A stretch of DNA of 64,000 nt, from positions 1,177,347-1,241,346 of the forward strand of contig NZ_STFF01000001.1 in assembly GCF_004834005.1 (NCBI RefSeq), given 5' to 3'. Below, piece by piece: positions 7,803-17,034 of this stretch (position 1 is its first letter; the number at the start of each line of letters is the position of its first letter). The notes below the pieces were generated by a model. That model did no database searches and was not told where the DNA came from. It was given only the letters and a program-made list of their open reading frames with translations. The translations under genes and the position numbers were made by a program. This DNA is from Niastella caeni (GTDB lineage: Bacteria > Bacteroidota > Bacteroidia > Chitinophagales > Chitinophagaceae).

Positions 7803-8522
7803 TTACTTGAAGATATCGTTGGCAATTCCTTTGTTTATAGTATAATTGGTGTAAGAAATTTGAATTTTCCCCTTCTGGTTTCCGGTTGTGGTGGTATTGT
7901 TCTTGGGTTGCTGCTCGCCGGCATCATAATCGAATGCGAGTCCTTTGGGTAATTTATAATCTTTGGTAGCAAATAAAAAGGTGATGATATCGGGCAGGCC
8001 GCGATTGGTGTACTTACCGTATTGCATTTCCATTTCGTAGGTGCCATTTTCGCGGGTGGTAATGATGGCTTTTTTCACCAGCGCTTCTTTTTCATCGATA
8101 TACAGGGTTGAAACCACAACGTCGCTTTTTTCATCGAGCGGCAGTAATTTTATAATGGCAACCGGCGCGCCATTGATAGTGCTTTTTCCGGCCGGCACGG
8201 CGGTATAATTATTTCCTTCAAATAAAGAAGCCAGGTTAATATTGCCGCCGCCTTTGGGTACTATGGAAATACCGTCCTGCTTTTTGATCTTGAATTTATC
8301 GGGCTTCTTATAATAGATGGTCACTTTAGACTCGGGTACCTTCATGAACGACACATCGGTTTTCATTACGCCTTCAGCCTGATAGTCGTTCACCAGCGCC
8401 AGTTTTTCTTTTACCTTTTTTATCAGCTCATTGGCATCCTGTGCCCGGCTTACCAAACCAGGCAGCAAAAACAGCATCAACAGTCCTGCAGGAACAGAAA
8501 ATTTCATAGCCAGATTATTCAT
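7803..8522 (-). CDS. LolA-like outer-membrane lipoprotein-sorting protein
   Basis: 239 residues with a Sec signal peptide (cleavage after about residue 27, SRAQ). The mature part starts DANELIKKVKEKLALVNDYQAEGVMKTD-like sequence, the pattern of LolA/LolB-fold proteins: a helix, then an incomplete beta barrel with a hydrophobic cavity for lipid or lipoprotein. Members are periplasmic carriers, but many Bacteroidota paralogues have unknown cargo. A -7 element (8527-8534) ends 4 nt before the ATG, so either the mRNA is leaderless or the second Met (8507) is used. The TIM-barrel isomerase gene lies 50 bp upstream on the same strand. Confidence 0.7.
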   Translation of the reverse strand: MNNLAMKFSVPAGLLMLFLLPGLVSRAQDANELIKKVKEKLALVNDYQAEGVMKTDVSFMKVPESKVTIYYKKPDKFKIKKQDGISIVPKGGGNINLASLFEGNNYTAVPAGKSTINGAPVAIIKLLPLDEKSDVVVSTLYIDEKEALVKKAIITTRENGTYEMEMQYGKYTNRGLPDIITFLFATKDYKLPKGLAFDYDAGEQQPKNNTTTTGNQKGKIQISYTNYTINKGIANDIFK

Positions 8523-8526
8523 GATA

Positions 8527-8534
8527 CAAATTTA
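8527..8534 (-). promoter_or_regulatory. Candidate -7 element of the LolA-like gene
   Basis: Minus strand TAAATTTG fits TAnnTTTG and ends 4 nt before the ATG at 8522, the same spacing as at rsmA. No TTG at the expected distance. Confidence 0.4.
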
Positions 8535-8572
8535 ACACACTACTATCTGTCGGGTACATATTTAACGAAGCC

Positions 8573-9520
8573 TTACATAAAGTTATCCGCTTCGCGGTAG
8601 GCTTTTATCAACGCCAACTCTCCCTCGGTACCTTTTTGAAAATTTCCATGCTCCATACCCAGAATTCCTTTGTATCCCTTGCCATGAATATGCTTGAAAA
8701 TATTCTTATAGTTCATTTCACCGGTGCCGGGTTCTTTTCTGCCGGGGTTATCACCAATTTGCAGGTAGCCGATCTCATCCCACGATTTGTTGAGGTTATT
8801 GATGATATCGCCTTCGTTTCGCTGCATGTGATACATATCGAACAACATTTTACACGAGGGGCTGTTCACCGCTTTGCAGATCATATATGCCTGATCTGAA
8901 TGACGCAGGAACAGATCGGGATTATCGCTTAACATTTCCAACACCATCACCAGGCCATGCGGCTCCAATATGGTGCACGCTTTTCGCAAGGCGGTAATTA
9001 CATTGGCTGTCTGGTAGTCGAGCGACAATGATCTTTCATAATTGCCCGGCACTACCGTCATCCATTTAGCGCCACAGCGTTTGGCCACTTCCACCGCTGT
9101 TTTGCAGTCATTGATCATTTTATCTATCCACTCCTGTTTGCCGGTTGTGAGCGTGGTGCGCCAGTGCCAGTTATCTGATGTAATGACAAACACCCCCATA
9201 TTCATGCCCAGCTTTTGCAGGGTATCTCCTATTTTCTTTTGTTGGTCTACAGTACGGCCCATCATGCCATTGTCTTCAATAGAACGAAAACCATGATCGT
9301 ACGCAAATTTTATCTGGTCAATGAAATCAGCGCCACCATGGCTCTTGAACATACCATCGTGAAAAGCATAATTTAAATTGAAAGGTTTATCTGCAACAGG
9401 TGCAGACCCGGCGGTGCGGGGTTGCCGGTAGATTGAATTGCCAGCAGCGCTAACTCCGGATGCTGTTAAAAGAGAAGCGCCAGCCAAAGCAGTTTGCTGC
9501 AGAAAATTTCGTCTTTTCAT
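8573..9520 (-). CDS. Sugar phosphate isomerase/epimerase, TIM-barrel (hydroxypyruvate isomerase-like)
   Basis: 315 residues. The N terminus KRRNFLQQTALAGASLL is a twin-arginine signal, so the folded protein is exported to the periplasm. The rest is an AP-endonuclease-2/xylose-isomerase-like TIM barrel: SIEDNGMMGR early, VVPGNYERS and VMVLEMLS mid-chain, LFDMYHMQRNEGD (metal-binding D, H), LQIGDNPGRKEPGTGE and GILGMEHGNF at the end, all typical of hydroxypyruvate isomerase and related sugar isomerases. The substrate is unknown. Divergent to a SUMF1-domain protein and a Tat-exported oxidoreductase, suggesting a periplasmic carbohydrate-modifying group. Confidence 0.85.
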   Translation of the reverse strand: MKRRNFLQQTALAGASLLTASGVSAAGNSIYRQPRTAGSAPVADKPFNLNYAFHDGMFKSHGGADFIDQIKFAYDHGFRSIEDNGMMGRTVDQQKKIGDTLQKLGMNMGVFVITSDNWHWRTTLTTGKQEWIDKMINDCKTAVEVAKRCGAKWMTVVPGNYERSLSLDYQTANVITALRKACTILEPHGLVMVLEMLSDNPDLFLRHSDQAYMICKAVNSPSCKMLFDMYHMQRNEGDIINNLNKSWDEIGYLQIGDNPGRKEPGTGEMNYKNIFKHIHGKGYKGILGMEHGNFQKGTEGELALIKAYREADNFM

Positions 9521-9702
9521 ATAGTGCCGTTTAGCAATTAAAATTATGGATAATAATATTTAGCAGTTCGCATGTTATCAGGTAAAAAAAAAAATAAACA
9601 ACCGCATGTGATTTAGGGTATCATAGCCTTTGTACGACTTATAAGGAGATTTGTATTACAATAAATAAGGTTGGATTTATATTTGGGCAATTCGGCAGCC
9701 GG

Positions 9703-9950
9703 CAATCGTGAAATGACAAACGTGAAACGGTAGTCGTGAAACGGTAGTCGTGAATCGGCAATCGTGAAACGGCAAACGGCAAACCCCGACTTAATCGGGA
9801 GCAGGCTGTGAGGTCAAGATAAGATAGTGTTTTTTGCTTATGGCTTTTAGCTTTCTGCCTTTAGCTTGCAGCGTGTAGCATGCAGCTTGCAACGTCTAGC
9901 TGTATTGCTTATGGCTTATAGCTTGGAGCTTATAGCTTTGTCTTCCGCGT
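9703..9950. repeat. Word-repeat region between divergent genes
   Basis: 9703-9785 is made of variants of CGTGAAACGGCAAACG and CGTGAAACGGTAGT. A CCCGACTTAATCGGGA hairpin follows at 9784-9799. 9831-9945 is built from variants of GCTTATGGCTTTTAGCTT and AGCTTGCAGCGTG. The first word recurs at 14706-14740 and the second at 2743-2790. TATATTTG at 9678-9685 on plus matches a -7 element but lies 380 bp before the next gene. Confidence 0.6.
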
Positions 9951-10060
9951 GCAGCCCTCTTCCCCGCAGTGCAAACGTTTTCCAAACTAAACCCGGTCCC
10001 GGTTGCAAATGGAATGCTTTAATTTCTTAATTTCCGTGCCTTACATTAAAAGAACTTCTT

Positions 10061-11023
10061 GTGAAATTTGTACAATTTGTAATTGCTTTTTTGTTTAGCA
10101 GCACCTGTGCCCTTGCACAAACCAACAATTCAACCGCATTCGCCCCCTACGATCAAACTATTCCAGGCAGTAGTGTAACCTTTAATATGGTACCCATACA
10201 GGCCGGTAGTTTTATGATGGGCAGTCCTGGTACCGAAGCAGGACATAAACCCGCAGAAGGCCCGGCAAAAAAAATTCGGCTCGATGCATTCTGGATGGGC
10301 GCTAAAGAAGTTACCTATGATGAATTTTTATTGTTCTTTAACGATGAAAATACTCCGCGCGATTCAGAAGTAGATGCCGTTACCCGCCCTACGCCACAAT
10401 ATATTGACCTGAGTTGGGGCATGGGAAAACAAGGCGGTTTCCCGGTTAACAGCATGTCGCAGTATACCGCAATGATGTACTGTCGCTGGTTGTATAAAAA
10501 GACCGGCATTTTTTACCGGTTGCCAACTGAGGCTGAATGGGAATATGCATGCAGAGCAGGCAGCACTGGCGCCTACTACTTTGGCGACAATGCAAAACAA
10601 CTGAAAGACTACGCCTGGTTTGCCGATAACAGCAATAAAAAGTACCAGAAAACAGGACAGAAAAAACCCAATGCCTGGGGTTTGTATGATATGCTGGGTA
10701 ATGTAGGAGAATGGACCCTTGACCAATATCGCGAAGATTATTTTACAGCGCTTGGCGATACGGCATTGAACCCCATGGTAGCACCCACGGTTACCTATCC
10801 CCGCGCGGTTCGGGGTGGTGGTTATTTAGATAAACCAGATGCATTACGCTGTGCAACCCGAATGCCGTCAAATGCGTCATGGAACAAACGCGATCCCCAG
10901 ATGCCTAAAAGCAAATGGTGGCTGACCGATGCCATGGCAGTTGGCTTCCGTATCGTTCGCCCGGCACAAGCGCCCACTGCTGAAGAAGCAGAAGCCTTTT
11001 ATGCAAAATATTGCCACGAGTAA
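10061..11023 (+). CDS. SUMF1/EgtB/PvdO-type formylglycine-generating-enzyme domain protein
   Basis: 320 residues from a GTG start that directly opens a Sec signal peptide (cleavage after about residue 20, ALAQ). The C-type-lectin-like FGE-sulfatase fold fills the remainder: GSFMMGSPGTE, YRLPTEAEWEYACRAGS, GLYDMLGNVGEWTLDQY, AVRGGGYLDKPDALRCATR and GFRIVR. Genuine sulfatase-modifying enzymes bind copper through two cysteines in the RGGSW region; here the first is absent (only the Cys in LRCATR remains), so sulfatase activation is unlikely and a binding or structural role more plausible. It precedes a Gfo/Idh/MocA gene by 60 bp, probably one operon. Confidence 0.82.
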   Translation: MKFVQFVIAFLFSSTCALAQTNNSTAFAPYDQTIPGSSVTFNMVPIQAGSFMMGSPGTEAGHKPAEGPAKKIRLDAFWMGAKEVTYDEFLLFFNDENTPRDSEVDAVTRPTPQYIDLSWGMGKQGGFPVNSMSQYTAMMYCRWLYKKTGIFYRLPTEAEWEYACRAGSTGAYYFGDNAKQLKDYAWFADNSNKKYQKTGQKKPNAWGLYDMLGNVGEWTLDQYREDYFTALGDTALNPMVAPTVTYPRAVRGGGYLDKPDALRCATRMPSNASWNKRDPQMPKSKWWLTDAMAVGFRIVRPAQAPTAEEAEAFYAKYCHE

Positions 11024-11083
11024 CACCCATGCGTTACCTGGTTATACTAATAGAGAATTCCTGATTTCGTTATTTTAAAACTG

Positions 11084-12427
11084 ATGCAAATGAGCACTGA
11101 AAATTCTAACAACCTTGCCGCTTCACGCCGCCGGTTCGTAAAACAAAGTACCTGGCTGGCCGGAGGATTACTTGCAGCTCCATTACTTTCAAAAGCCAAT
11201 TATTTTTCTGGTGCAGACGATACCATAAAAGTTGCGTTGATCGGTTGTGGCGGCCGCGGAACCGGCGCTGCCATGCAGGCCTTATTAACCAAACAAAACG
11301 TTAAGCTGGTGGCCATGGCCGATGCTTTTCGTGATAATTTAGACCGCAGCTATAAACGGTTAACATCTTCGCAAAACAACGAGGGTAATATTAAAGATCG
11401 CATTGATGTTCCCGAAGAAAGAAAATTTTCCGGGTTCGATGCATATCAGAAAGCCATTCCCCTGGCAGATGTGGTGATCCTGGCCACACCGCCCGGTTTT
11501 CGTCCCATTCACTTTGAAGAAGCCATCAAGCAAGGCAAACATGTATTCATGGAAAAGCCGGTTGCCACTGACCCTGCTGGTGTAAAGCGGGTGCTGGATG
11601 CGGCCGAAGTAGCCAAGCAAAAAAAATTAAATGTGGTAGTAGGTTTACAACGTCACTACCAGAACTCATATCGTGAATTATTCAAACGCAAAAACCTCAT
11701 CGGCGATATTACTTCGGCACAAGCCTGGTGGAACAACGATGGCGTATGGGTACGCCAACGCCAGAATGGACAAACCGAAATGGAATACCAGATGCGCAAC
11801 TGGTACTACTTCGTTTGGTTATGCGGTGACCATATTTGCGAACAACACATCCACAACATCGATGTGGTGAACTGGTTCAAAGAAAGTTACCCGGTGAAAG
11901 CCCAGGGTATGGGTGGCCGGCAGGTGCGTAAAGGGAAAGATAATGGTGAGATCTTTGATCATCACTACGTAGAGTTTGTTTATGCTGATGGTTCTGTGCT
12001 CAACAGCCAGTGCCGGCATATACCAGGCACTATGAGCAAAGTAGATGAATTGCTGATCGGTACCAAAGGCATCATTCAATGTGGCGAAGCCAACATTCTT
12101 GGCCCTAAAGGAAAATTATTATTCCAGTTCGATAAACAGACCGAAAACAACCCTTATCAAACAGAACACGATGAGTTGTTTGCGGCTATTGCCAAAGGTG
12201 AATACAAATTTGCCGATACCGAAATGGGCGCTAAAAGCACCATGACCTCCATTCTCGGTCGTATGGCAACGTACACCGGGCAGGTGGTGGAATGGGATAA
12301 AGCATTGAATTCGGGATTGAACCTGCAACCGAAATCATACGACTTTAATGCCGCTCCGCCTATATTGCCTAATGATGACGGATTTTATACGATTCCCATT
12401 CCAGGCGTAACAAAGTATGGATTTTAA
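11084..12427 (+). CDS. Gfo/Idh/MocA family oxidoreductase, Tat-exported
   Basis: 447 residues. A twin-arginine signal (SRRRFVKQSTWLAGG) implies export in folded form with bound cofactor. The Rossmann motif VALIGCGGRGTGA (about residues 50-62) binds NAD(P); the family signature MEKPVATDP (about 155) carries the conserved Lys. The C-terminal alpha/beta domain includes GDHICEQHIHNIDVVNWF, typical of the Bacteroidota sugar-dehydrogenase subgroup. Substrate is likely a sugar or cyclitol. A second Met (11090) could be the start. The downstream terminator closes the operon with the SUMF1-domain gene. Confidence 0.88.
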   Translation: MQMSTENSNNLAASRRRFVKQSTWLAGGLLAAPLLSKANYFSGADDTIKVALIGCGGRGTGAAMQALLTKQNVKLVAMADAFRDNLDRSYKRLTSSQNNEGNIKDRIDVPEERKFSGFDAYQKAIPLADVVILATPPGFRPIHFEEAIKQGKHVFMEKPVATDPAGVKRVLDAAEVAKQKKLNVVVGLQRHYQNSYRELFKRKNLIGDITSAQAWWNNDGVWVRQRQNGQTEMEYQMRNWYYFVWLCGDHICEQHIHNIDVVNWFKESYPVKAQGMGGRQVRKGKDNGEIFDHHYVEFVYADGSVLNSQCRHIPGTMSKVDELLIGTKGIIQCGEANILGPKGKLLFQFDKQTENNPYQTEHDELFAAIAKGEYKFADTEMGAKSTMTSILGRMATYTGQVVEWDKALNSGLNLQPKSYDFNAAPPILPNDDGFYTIPIPGVTKYGF

Positions 12428-12447
12428 CAAGCAAACAAGATAGTTAT

Positions 12448-12498
12448 GCCCGAAAGAAGTTCACGATAGCAATAACCTTCTTTCGGGCTTTTATTTTT
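12448..12498 (+). terminator. Terminator of the SUMF1/oxidoreductase operon
   Basis: GCCCGAAAGAAG (12448-12459) and CTTCTTTCGGGC (12477-12488) form a perfect 12-bp stem followed by TTTTATTTTT. A REP-like palindrome (GCAGCCAGCTTCGCTGC, around 12551) follows before the next gene. Confidence 0.85.
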
Positions 12499-12718
12499 AA
12501 TCAAGTCTGCTATAATCCATTAAAAATTTTACTTACCTTCCCCATATTGGCAGCCAGCTTCGCTGCCGCAGGCCTAGTTTAGTAGCAAAGTATTCCCTGG
12601 CTAAAACATAGCCACCAAATCAACCAATCAAAAAGGCAAGGAAAGCTCAATGTGTAATTGTATGGGTGTTAATACCCTGAAGAATTTGCATGTTGTGTAA
12701 TTAAAACAAAATACAAGA

Positions 12719-14707
12719 ATGAAAGGTGTTTCGCTTTTCAAGTGGTTCAAGAACATATCCATTGCTAAAAAATTGTATTTAACGGTAGGCCTCATGGCCA
12801 CCCTGATAGCTATTGAATTAGGCGCACTCGTGTTCTCCATAAATACACTTTCGTCTGTACGGGCATATGTAAGCGGTGAAGGCCTTTGGTCAAAAGCGCA
12901 GAAAGATGCCATGTACCAGTTATTGAAATACAGCCGCAGTCATGACGAGGCCGATTATCAAAAATTTAAAGAGTTCATGAAAGTGCCCGGCGGCGATCAT
13001 AAAACCCTGGTTGAGCTAGGCAAGGAAAATCCTGATATGGAAATTGCCCGGCAGGGTTTTATTGAAGGCCGTAATCATAAAGATGATGTGGAAGGCATGA
13101 TCAACCTGTTTACACGATTTAATTCTATTTCGTATATAAACAAAGCCATAAAGATCTGGTCGCAGGCCGACCCGTTGGTAGCCGAGTTCATTCCTATTGG
13201 TGAACAATTACATAAAGAGATCAACTCACCCCACCCCTCCCATGAAAAGATCAATGAAATTGTTCAGGCCATTGACCCATTAAATGCACGCCTAACTATA
13301 CTGGAAGATGATTTTTCATATACACTGGGCGAAGGATCGCGGTGGCTCGAAAACCTGGTATTAAAATTATTATTTGCAATTGCGCTTACCGTTGAAATAA
13401 CCGGTTTAACCTTAGCCATTATTGTTAGCCGGAACATTCAAAAAGGATTGAACGAAATTCTGCAATCGGCCAAAGCGGTTGCCAAAAATGATTTCAGCCG
13501 CAAAGCAAAAGCATTTTCAAAAGACGAGATCGGAATCCTGGCCAATAACTTTAACAACATGGCCGATGAGTTGGACCGCAGTATCCGTGACATTGAGCAG
13601 GCGCAGCAAAAATTCAAGGGTTTGCTGGAATCGGCCCCCGATGCCATTGTGATCGTTGGTGAAAAAGGTATTATTCAACTGGTTAATAAACAATGTGAAA
13701 ATGTTTTCGGCTATGGCAGGAATGAACTGATCGGCTGTAATGTGGAGTTATTATTACCTGAACGGTTCCGTACCTCCCAAACGGAAAACCAGAAATTATT
13801 TTACGATAATCCAGGTATCCGTTCTACAGGAGCGGGTATTGAACTATTAGGCCGTCGTAAGAACGGAGAAGAGTTCCCGGTTGAAATAAGTTTAAGTCCG
13901 CTTGAAACGGAAGAAGGCATATTGATAACGGCCGCAATCCGTGATATCTCCGAAAAGAAGCGATTGGAAAAAGAGATCAGGGAAGCAAACGTTACACTTG
14001 AGAAAAAAGTAAAGCAACGCACTGCCGAGTTGGAAAGCAAGAACAAAGAGCTGGCACAATTTGCGTATGTGGCTTCGCACGATCTGCAGGAGCCCTTGCG
14101 TACCACGTCAAGCTTTGTTGAGCTGCTGCGTAAACAATACCATGGCAAAATTGATGACAATGCGAACAGGTATATCGACTATGTAATACAGGCTTCTGAC
14201 AGAATGAAAACGTTGATCAAAGACCTGCTCGATTACTCGCGTATAGGTCGTGAGAAAAAAATTGAACCCGTAGATTGTAATGTGGCATTTTCAGAAGTAA
14301 TAGCCGATCTTGCCAAAGTGATCAAGGAAAACAAGGCTGAGATCACGGCGGGCGATCTTCCGGTAATAAATGCTTTTCCAACCGAATTAAAACTGCTATT
14401 TCAAAACCTAATCAGTAATTCCATTAAATTTCAAAAACCAGGCATAGCGCCGCATATTGAAATATCTACTGTAAGAGAAAATGGCTACTGGCATTTTCAG
14501 TTTCGCGATAATGGTATTGGTATAGAAAAACAATACCAGGAACGCATATTTATTATTTTTCAACGGTTGCACAACCGCTCGGTGTATGAAGGATCGGGTA
14601 TTGGCCTGGCGCATTGCAAGAAAATAGTTGAACTGCATGGCGGTACCATTTGGGTACAGTCGGAAGCAGGCAAAGGCAGCACCTTCCATTTTACGCTGGC
14701 GGATTGA
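12719..14707 (+). CDS. PAS-domain sensor histidine kinase
   Basis: 662 residues. Membrane segment at about 20-42, a periplasmic alpha-helical sensor of roughly 170 residues (CHASE3-like architecture), second membrane segment about 215-240 (LLFAIALTVEITGLTLAII), HAMP (about 240-295), PAS (about 300-415), a coiled coil, HisKA with the phospho-accepting His454 in YVASHDLQEPL, and HATPase_c with LFQNLISNSIKF, DNGIGI and GSGIGLAHCKKI. The kinase core is of the Cph1/phytochrome-like class common in Bacteroidota. No response regulator is adjacent, so it is an orphan. Its stop codon TGA is the first TGA of the word repeat at 14706-14746. Confidence 0.93.
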   Translation: MKGVSLFKWFKNISIAKKLYLTVGLMATLIAIELGALVFSINTLSSVRAYVSGEGLWSKAQKDAMYQLLKYSRSHDEADYQKFKEFMKVPGGDHKTLVELGKENPDMEIARQGFIEGRNHKDDVEGMINLFTRFNSISYINKAIKIWSQADPLVAEFIPIGEQLHKEINSPHPSHEKINEIVQAIDPLNARLTILEDDFSYTLGEGSRWLENLVLKLLFAIALTVEITGLTLAIIVSRNIQKGLNEILQSAKAVAKNDFSRKAKAFSKDEIGILANNFNNMADELDRSIRDIEQAQQKFKGLLESAPDAIVIVGEKGIIQLVNKQCENVFGYGRNELIGCNVELLLPERFRTSQTENQKLFYDNPGIRSTGAGIELLGRRKNGEEFPVEISLSPLETEEGILITAAIRDISEKKRLEKEIREANVTLEKKVKQRTAELESKNKELAQFAYVASHDLQEPLRTTSSFVELLRKQYHGKIDDNANRYIDYVIQASDRMKTLIKDLLDYSRIGREKKIEPVDCNVAFSEVIADLAKVIKENKAEITAGDLPVINAFPTELKLLFQNLISNSIKFQKPGIAPHIEISTVRENGYWHFQFRDNGIGIEKQYQERIFIIFQRLHNRSVYEGSGIGLAHCKKIVELHGGTIWVQSEAGKGSTFHFTLAD

Positions 14708-14746
14708 GGCGAATCGTGAAACGGCAAACGTGAAACGTGAAAAAGC
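14705..14746. repeat. Word repeat beginning at the kinase stop codon
   Basis: Starting with the stop TGA, the sequence runs as TGAGGCGAATCG, TGAAACGGCAAACG, TGAAACG, TGAAAA. The same words occur at 9703-9785, 5 kb away. It fills the gap between two convergent genes. Confidence 0.55.
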
Positions 14747-14752
14747 TAGTAT

Positions 14753-15625
14753 TCATGACAACACGTCTTTCTTTTTAAATATCACTACCGCAGCTACTAC
14801 AAAGCCAACAATATGCACAATTAAAATGAAGGCCGAACGCAAGATCCCCGGCAAATTCTGAATACTACCCGGCACCGCACTGTTCCCGGTTGTTGCCTGA
14901 ATATCGAAAAAGCCTTTCCATCCCAGCATATGCGAGGTAAACAAATACGGCTTCATAGATAAAAACAAAGGCAGGTCCATTGTAGTGAGAATGGTGCAAA
15001 CTATAACTATGCTCATTGCGGCCACAATGGGACCAATAGAATTCTCAGCAAACAGGGAAAGAAAGAATGACAATGCGGCCACCGTTATCATGGCAATAGC
15101 GGCAAATCCAAAGGCCGCCAGGTAACGCCAGAACACATCCGATTGTGGAATTTGAATGATCACCTGGCTTTGAAATACCATCAGATCGCCGGAACCAAAT
15201 ACCAGCAGGGACACGAACAACGAAAGAATGGCCATCCATATCAATAACAGTAAAGTATAAATAGAGGAAGCCAGGAACTTACTTACCAATAAAGTAGAGC
15301 GGCTGATGGGTTTGCTTATTAATAAACGCAAGGTGCCCATATTGGCTTCTCCGGCAATCATATCGCCGCCCACCAACGCAATAAGCAATGGCACATGTAT
15401 CAGCAGGGTTTGTAAAATGAAATAACAAACAAAGTATCCATTCAGTATTTTACCTTCTACATTAAACCGTTCTATACTTTGCAATAAAAAACCAATGTAC
15501 GTTTTCCCATCGAGGTACAATGCCAGTTGAATTAATATAACAATAGCAGCAATGGCAATAAAAGCAATATAAGTACGTGGCCGTTTGAATATTTTAAAAA
15601 GCTCAATTTGTAAAAGTGTCCACAT
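14753..15625 (-). CDS. ABC-2 type transporter permease
   Basis: 290 residues with about six hydrophobic segments (for example YIAFIAIAAIVILIQLAL near 20-38 and AFILIVHIVGFVVAAVVIF at the end). A large extracytoplasmic loop separates the first two segments. The motif MIAGEANMGTLRLLISKPISR is typical of ABC-2 permeases of the NatB/CcmB-like group. Its start overlaps the 3' end of the ATPase gene by 23 bp, showing translational coupling. Together they form a simple exporter; the substrate is not indicated. Confidence 0.85.
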   Translation of the reverse strand: MWTLLQIELFKIFKRPRTYIAFIAIAAIVILIQLALYLDGKTYIGFLLQSIERFNVEGKILNGYFVCYFILQTLLIHVPLLIALVGGDMIAGEANMGTLRLLISKPISRSTLLVSKFLASSIYTLLLLIWMAILSLFVSLLVFGSGDLMVFQSQVIIQIPQSDVFWRYLAAFGFAAIAMITVAALSFFLSLFAENSIGPIVAAMSIVIVCTILTTMDLPLFLSMKPYLFTSHMLGWKGFFDIQATTGNSAVPGSIQNLPGILRSAFILIVHIVGFVVAAVVIFKKKDVLS

Positions 15626-16538
15626 GCCGGTTTTCGGTTGTTAATGACAGAAAATAAGATTCTAATGAATTCTGCGGTTGCAGGGCCATAATGTTGGCGC
15701 CTGCATTTACCAGGTCGGCAGTCAATTCGGGCACTTGCGGCTTATTCATTTGCAGCAGAATAACATTGTTACTATGCTCTTGCAGATTAGCGCTCCATTT
15801 ACTGCTTTGCAACCAGGTAACTACCTGTTGCGGATTGGTTACTTCAAGATGCACCATGGTGCGGGCAGGATCAACCAATGCGGCAACGGTGCCTTCCATT
15901 ATTTTTTTGCCTTTATCAATGATGAGCATGCGGTTGGCTATCAGTTCAATTTCATGTAACAGGTGCGACGACACCAAAATGGTTTTTCCCTGGTGCCGGC
16001 TCAGGTGTAAGATAAGGTTACGAATATCAGCAATACCCTGGGGATCTAGTCCATTGGTGGGTTCATCGAGGATGATCAGTTGGGGATCGTGAATGAGGGC
16101 AATGGCAATTCCCAAACGCTGTTTCATTCCCTGCGAATATGTTCGCACTTTGCTATGCGCCCGCTCGGTAAGCCCTACCTGTTCCAACTGATCATTTAAT
16201 TTTTTTTCATTGACGGCAACGCCACTCATTTTTGCAAACAGGGAAAGGTTTTCGTACCCCGTCAGGTATTTATACAGATCGGGCTTTTCAATAACAGCCC
16301 CTATTTGCCGTAATATCGCTTTTCGATGGGAATTTAAATTCTTACCAAACAATTCAATGGTTCCCGCTGTTGGTTCAATGAGGGTAAGCAACATGCGGAT
16401 GGTAGTAGATTTACCAGCCCCGTTTTGTCCCAGGAAACCATAAATATCTCCCGTGTTCACAGTGAATGAAATATCATTTACTGCTTTCACTTCCCGGTAC
16501 TGTTTACTCAAATTACTAACCTGTATGATCGCAGACAT
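15603..16538 (-). CDS. ABC transporter ATP-binding protein
   Basis: 311 residues. Walker A GQNGAGKST (about 37-45), Q-loop IGAVIEKPDLY, signature YSQGMKQRL (about 137), Walker B LIILDEPTNGLDPQG (about 155) and switch His in VSSHLLHEIE. The C-terminal 80 residues are the accessory domain common in ABC-2 exporter ATPases of the CcmA/NatA group. It energises the overlapping permease gene. No promoter matching TAnnTTTG exactly is seen upstream; TACATTTT on the minus strand just before the gene is one base off. Confidence 0.93.
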   Translation of the reverse strand: MSAIIQVSNLSKQYREVKAVNDISFTVNTGDIYGFLGQNGAGKSTTIRMLLTLIEPTAGTIELFGKNLNSHRKAILRQIGAVIEKPDLYKYLTGYENLSLFAKMSGVAVNEKKLNDQLEQVGLTERAHSKVRTYSQGMKQRLGIAIALIHDPQLIILDEPTNGLDPQGIADIRNLILHLSRHQGKTILVSSHLLHEIELIANRMLIIDKGKKIMEGTVAALVDPARTMVHLEVTNPQQVVTWLQSSKWSANLQEHSNNVILLQMNKPQVPELTADLVNAGANIMALQPQNSLESYFLSLTTENRHVDTFTN

Positions 16539-17034
16539 ATGTTATATAAAATGTACAAATTACAACCGGAAATGGTTCGAGCCTGAAAAATATACTGCCC
16601 GGCAGCTATTATTAAGACCGATTTAACCAAAATATATTTTTATGCGAGCCTACTTGCAAAAGACAAATCCGTTATTTACATTTGTAAGAATCGTCTACAT
16701 CCTCTGATAATCCCGTACCCCCCGCAGGATATTATTTTCTTCCTGTAGTAAATTCCAAAACCTACATAAGCCGCTGACTATTTGAACAATAGCAGAATTC
16801 AGATAAAAAAAGTCTCCGGTTTAATTTCTTCCAGGATCTGCTTTTATCGTACAAATACTTCCAATTCCTACGTAATCCCACTATAATTCCGTAATACCCC
16901 CCCGTGATCGTTTGTATCCTTTACATGATTGTGTGTATCCTTTAAAAAATGCATTTGCCTTTGAATACCCTTTGGTGGATTGATCATAGTCCATCACCGG
17001 AGTATCTATTTATTAATTGCTGAAACATTCAAAA
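16539..17034. other. Divergent intergenic region with short direct repeats
   Basis: About 500 bp between the exporter and the next T9SS gene. TTTGTATCCTTTA (around 16914) and TGTGTATCCTTTA (around 16935) are direct repeats 21 bp apart, followed by CTTTGAATACCCTTT. Several runs of C (CCCCCCC) lie nearby. No gene is seen. Confidence 0.4.

Noticed and set aside
16565..16585. tRNA T-loop-like sequence GGTTCGAGCC
   Set aside because: No acceptor, anticodon or D stem can be built around it; no tRNA gene was recognised in the window.
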